From assembly GCA_021790625.1 (NCBI GenBank), contig JAJYGL010000208.1, forward strand, positions 1-9,530: a stretch of DNA of 9,530 bases, in the 5' to 3' direction. Both the position numbers and the translations under genes were made by a program. This DNA comes from Pseudomonadota bacterium. Its GTDB lineage: Bacteria; Pseudomonadota; Gammaproteobacteria; Burkholderiales; Sulfuriferulaceae. Positions within the stretch are counted from its first letter, which is position 1. Each line of letters begins with the position of its first letter. The notes under the pieces are model-generated. The model was given only the letters and a program-made list of their open reading frames with translations, had not been told where the DNA came from and did no database searches. Shown here in pieces: positions 7,416 through 9,530 of the stretch.

Positions 7416-7483
7416 GGATCGTTCGCCGACAGACGCATACATTTCTTTCCTCGACTGCTTCCTGAAGGCGAGGGTCGTTCGCC
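7416..7483. repeat. Direct repeat pair of 12 bp upstream of tkt
   Basis: GGATCGTTCGCC at 7416-7427 and GGGTCGTTCGCC at 7472-7483 differ at one base and lie 56 bp apart. Both are in non-coding DNA upstream of the predicted tkt promoter. They could be binding sites for a regulator or chance similarity. Confidence 0.4.
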
Positions 7484-7645
7484 TGCCCACCAAACCCTGC
7501 CTCATCCGGTTTGCGGCCAAATCGGGCACTCGTTTTCTTGTATGGCTTGGCATCATAGCCCCGGCTACAACCTGTGCTGCACGCGTCGTGTTCTTTTAAA
7601 TTTGATCAGGGGCGCGACTCATGGAGGAATGGATCAGCGCTTCCC

Positions 7646-8443
7646 TTACAGTGCGGCGGCGGCCTGAACATTGTCCAGCCAGTCGCACCACTCCTGAAAG
7701 ACTTGTTGATCCAGTGCGGCGACGACGGATCGTTGCCAAGGGTCGTCGGCCCAGAAGTCTGTCTGGGTCAGTGTGCGACAGTATCCACCGGCCTGCTCCA
7801 GAATGAGACTGCCCGCAGCGTAATCCCATAATTTCTGGCCGCCATGCAGATAGGCGTCGATGCGGCCTGTGGCGACATAACACCAGTCGAGCGTACTGGC
7901 GCCAAAGTTGCGGCGGGAGGAAAAAGGCGGATGGGTGGCAATCGCGGCGGCAATCGCGGGTGGAGCCCGCTTGAATTCAACGCTAGCCAGTGCATGACAC
8001 AAACCACCCTGGCGGCGCGAGATGGGCAGCGGTTTATTGTTGAGCCAAGCACCTTGTCCACGTTCGGCACTGAATAATTCATCAGTGACCGGGTTATAGA
8101 CCACACCGAATACACTGCGCCCCTGACGCATGAAAGCGACCGATACGGCAAAATAAGGTATCCCATTGACGAAATTGGAAGTGCCATCAATCGGGTCGAT
8201 ACACCATAACCCATCTTGTCCGGCTTGCCAGAGGGCGTGTTGTTCGGCTTCGGTCATTTCTTCACCCAGCACGGGGCAGTCAATCAGATGGCGCAATTGA
8301 TCGGTCAAGGCATTTTGGCACGACAGGTCGGCTTCGGTGAACAGGCTGCCATCACTTTTTCGGCTGTGTGCTACCTTGAGGTAACGTGGCATGACTTCTT
8401 GTTGCGCAACGCGGCGCACGATTTTCCCTAGTTGTGTCAGCAT
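7646..8443 (-). CDS. Inositol-monophosphatase-family phosphatase
   Basis: The 265-residue protein belongs to the metal-dependent, lithium-sensitive phosphatase superfamily that includes SuhB, CysQ, HisN-type histidinol phosphatase and archaeal-type fructose bisphosphatase. Visible motifs: K-S-D-G-S...T-E-A-D at 29-39, LGEE at 59-62 (metal ligand Glu), CIDPIDGTSNFVNG at 81-94 (the central DPIDGT metal motif), and KLWDYAAGSLILEQAGG at 204-220 with the second Asp at 207. The substrate cannot be read from these motifs. The frame stays open upstream to 8974, but that part overlaps the neighbouring gene in another frame. The ATG at 8443 begins one base after the neighbour's stop codon and has no clear ribosome-binding site, which points to translational coupling. 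The SuhB-like N-terminus supports this start. Confidence 0.88.
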   Translation of the reverse strand: MLTQLGKIVRRVAQQEVMPRYLKVAHSRKSDGSLFTEADLSCQNALTDQLRHLIDCPVLGEEMTEAEQHALWQAGQDGLWCIDPIDGTSNFVNGIPYFAVSVAFMRQGRSVFGVVYNPVTDELFSAERGQGAWLNNKPLPISRRQGGLCHALASVEFKRAPPAIAAAIATHPPFSSRRNFGASTLDWCYVATGRIDAYLHGGQKLWDYAAGSLILEQAGGYCRTLTQTDFWADDPWQRSVVAALDQQVFQEWCDWLDNVQAAAAL

Positions 8444-8444
8444 G

Positions 8445-9005
8445 TCAGTCGTGCAGCCATTTAATTGAACAGCCCATGCCAGGAATCTGTTCCAACGGTC
8501 CTTGTTGGGTCCGGGCAATCTGGCACATGGCTTCAAACAGGTCACGGCGCGTGCCTGCCGGGGCGGCTTCCTTGCGCGAGGCGTCGAAACGGCCACGGTA
8601 CTGCAATTGACCTGCACGGTTGAGGCCAAAAAAATCGGGGGTGCAGACCGCATTCCATGCCCGAGCGACTTCTTGTGAGGCGTCGAGCACGTAAGGAAAC
8701 GGAAATTGATGCGTCGCGACCGCTTTGACCATGTTGTCGAACGAGTCTTCCGGGTACTCGTTCGGGTCGTTGGACATGATGGCGATGCTATTGATGCCAT
8801 GTGCATCGCGTAATTCGGCGCAATCCTTGACCAGGCGTGGCAGAATGGCCTGTACGTAAGGGCAATGATTGCAGATGAACATGACCAGCAAGCCGTTTTT
8901 TCCCATCGCTGAGGACAAGGAATGGCTTTTGCCATCCGTGCCAGGTAAATTGAAAGTAGGTGCCTGCCAGCCAAAATCGCAGACAGGGGTTTGCAGACTA
9001 ACCAC
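8445..9005 (-). CDS. Peroxiredoxin-like thioredoxin-fold protein (CNHCP motif)
   Basis: The predicted 186-residue protein has a thioredoxin fold of the AhpC/TSA-like group. Counted from the chosen start, VMFICNHCPYVQAI at 41-54 contains the C-x-x-C pair Cys45/Cys48, VCTPDFFGL at 120-128 supplies the cis-proline (Pro123) loop, and GMGCSIKW at 176-183 is the C-terminal signature common in this family. No signal peptide is evident with this start, so a cytosolic redox role is likely; the substrate is unknown. An ATG exists upstream at 9071, but I choose GTG at 9005: AGGAG (complement of 9013-9017) stands seven bases before it, the protein then begins MVSLQTPVCDFGW, and the longer version would run through the promoter region. 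It is followed after one base by the phosphatase gene, so the two probably form an operon. Confidence 0.88.
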   Translation of the reverse strand: MVSLQTPVCDFGWQAPTFNLPGTDGKSHSLSSAMGKNGLLVMFICNHCPYVQAILPRLVKDCAELRDAHGINSIAIMSNDPNEYPEDSFDNMVKAVATHQFPFPYVLDASQEVARAWNAVCTPDFFGLNRAGQLQYRGRFDASRKEAAPAGTRRDLFEAMCQIARTQQGPLEQIPGMGCSIKWLHD

Positions 9006-9007
9006 GT

Positions 9008-9036
9008 TTGGGCTCCTGAATAAAGTTACGTATAAT
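9008..9036 (+). promoter_or_regulatory. Candidate sigma70 promoter for rsmE
   Basis: A perfect TATAAT at 9031-9036 is preceded at 17 bp by TTGGGC (9008-9013), which matches the -35 consensus in three of six positions. Transcription would begin near 9043, about 40 nt before the rsmE ATG. Confidence 0.55.
9013..9017 (-). promoter_or_regulatory. Ribosome-binding site deciding the GTG start
   Basis: AGGAG on the minus strand lies seven bases upstream of the GTG at 9003-9005. No comparable site precedes the alternative ATG at 9071, so this site sets the start of the thioredoxin-like gene. Confidence 0.75.
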
Positions 9037-9057
9037 GTCAGCATCATAACATGACAG
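9029..9057 (-). promoter_or_regulatory. Candidate promoter for the thioredoxin-like/phosphatase pair
   Basis: On the minus strand CTGTCA (complement of 9052-9057) and TATACG (complement of 9029-9034) are 17 bp apart, each matching consensus in four of six positions. The -10 overlaps the -10 of the opposing rsmE promoter. The start point near 9022 would leave a leader of under 20 nt before the GTG start. Confidence 0.4.
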
Positions 9058-9082
9058 CCCGATAGCGGCACAGAGACGATAC

Positions 9083-9530
9083 ATGGCTCCCCGTTTTTTC
9101 CTGCCGATTGGTCTGGTGCCTTATACCGAGATTGTCTTACCAGAAGCCAGCGCCCATCATGCCGCGCGGGTATTGCGGTTGGGGGTAGGCGACGCGGTTA
9201 CTCTGTTTGACGGGACAGGGGTAGAATTTGCCGGTAACATCATCTTTATCGGGCGGCAGGAAGTGCGTGTCCAACTTGCGGCAGGACAGTCTGTCTCGCG
9301 CGAATCTCCATTACAAGTTACGTTGATACAGGGCATTTCAAGTGGCGATCGTATGGATTACACGCTGCAAAAGGCAGTAGAGTTGGGTGTGGCGCGAATT
9401 GTGCCGGTGTTTTGCGCCCGTAGCGTGGTTCGTCTGGTTGGGGAACGCGCACAAAAACGGCAACAGCATTGGCAACAATTGGTGGTTGCCGCATGTGAAC
9501 AATGTGGACGCAACCGTGTGCCAGAAGTTG
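9083..9530 (+). CDS. rsmE: 16S rRNA (uracil-1498-N3)-methyltransferase RsmE, 3' end outside window
   Basis: RsmE methylates U1498 of 16S rRNA in the small ribosomal subunit using S-adenosylmethionine. The first 149 residues are present, about 60 percent of the usual 240-250. Resemblance to E. coli RsmE is clear: an N-terminal PUA-like region with HHAARVLRLGVGDAVTLFDG (25-44), the linker ESPLQVTLIQGISSGDRMDY (74-93), LQKAVELGV (95-103) at the start of the SPOUT methyltransferase domain, and AACEQCGRNRVPEV (136-149), nearly identical in the E. coli protein. The SAM-binding knot itself lies beyond the window. The ATG at 9083 has only a weak purine-rich stretch upstream. It is divergent from the thioredoxin-like gene, with 77 bp between the two starts. 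Confidence 0.95.
   Translation, partial: MAPRFFLPIGLVPYTEIVLPEASAHHAARVLRLGVGDAVTLFDGTGVEFAGNIIFIGRQEVRVQLAAGQSVSRESPLQVTLIQGISSGDRMDYTLQKAVELGVARIVPVFCARSVVRLVGERAQKRQQHWQQLVVAACEQCGRNRVPEV

Larger units (their letters stand above)
7288..7645. other. Non-coding upstream region of tkt (358 bp)
   Basis: No convincing gene lies here: the open frames are short, lack ribosome-binding sites and look unlike proteins. The tkt-proximal half holds the leader (about 50 nt), a sigma70-like promoter at 7344-7372, a dyad at 7398-7412 and one copy of a direct repeat at 7416-7427. The second copy is at 7472-7483. I found no clear intrinsic terminator for the phosphatase gene that ends at 7646, so readthrough into tkt is possible. 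Confidence 0.7.

Noticed and set aside
7405..7599. Possible 64-residue small hydrophobic protein on the plus strand upstream of tkt
   Set aside because: It starts at GTG without a Shine-Dalgarno sequence and overlaps the predicted tkt regulatory region; composition is not convincing.
7937..7957. Short tandem repeat GGCAATCGC inside the phosphatase gene
   Set aside because: It encodes an in-frame Ala-rich stretch (AAIAAAIA) and is easily explained by codon use.
8444..8974. Upstream extension of the phosphatase frame to a 442-residue protein
   Set aside because: The added part overlaps almost all of the thioredoxin-like gene in another frame, is rich in Ser/Pro/Arg without motifs, and the phosphatase family N-terminus begins at 8443.
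9006..9071. ATG start at 9071 for the thioredoxin-like gene
   Set aside because: It would put 22 extra residues through the divergent promoter region, with no ribosome-binding site, while GTG 9005 has one at good spacing.

Overview
The window reads as chromosomal DNA of a betaproteobacterium. The basis is protein family resemblance and gene order: a leftward cluster tkt-gap-pgk-pyk-fba with a Calvin-subtype class II aldolase is an arrangement I associate with autotrophic or methylotrophic Betaproteobacteria such as Nitrosomonas-like lineages. The genus cannot be fixed from sequence reading alone. No RuBisCO or phosphoribulokinase gene lies in the window, so autotrophy is suggested, not shown.

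Layout, left to right. Positions 1-352 hold the last 25 codons of an unidentified rightward gene, a long-armed inverted repeat (116-201) and a strong hairpin terminator (239-271) that ends the leftward operon. From 353 to 7287, five leftward genes encode aldolase, pyruvate kinase, phosphoglycerate kinase, glyceraldehyde-3-phosphate dehydrogenase and transketolase. Positions 7288-7645 form a non-coding region with a plausible sigma70 promoter for tkt, and upstream of it a dyad of LysR/CbbR type and a 12-bp direct repeat. Next come two tightly coupled leftward genes: an inositol-monophosphatase-family phosphatase and, upstream of it, a peroxiredoxin/thioredoxin-like protein that probably starts at a GTG. 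A 77-bp divergent promoter region separates these from rsmE, which runs rightward off the window.

The five enzymes form a connected carbon module. Gap and Pgk interconvert glyceraldehyde-3-phosphate and 3-phosphoglycerate. Fba makes fructose-1,6-bisphosphate (and can make sedoheptulose bisphosphate in the Calvin cycle). Tkt rearranges sugar phosphates toward ribulose-5-phosphate. Pyk drains the lower pathway to pyruvate. The cluster could serve glycolysis, gluconeogenesis or the Calvin cycle.

The coding content is ordinary housekeeping and I see no new biological system. The points worth a second look are in the non-coding DNA: an apparent intrinsic terminator inside the operon between tkt and gap, hairpins in two other gene junctions, the candidate CbbR-type site upstream of tkt, the overlapping divergent promoters before rsmE, and the inverted repeat near the left edge. 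Two starts are moved from the longest open frame (pgk to 4119, thioredoxin-like gene to GTG 9005).
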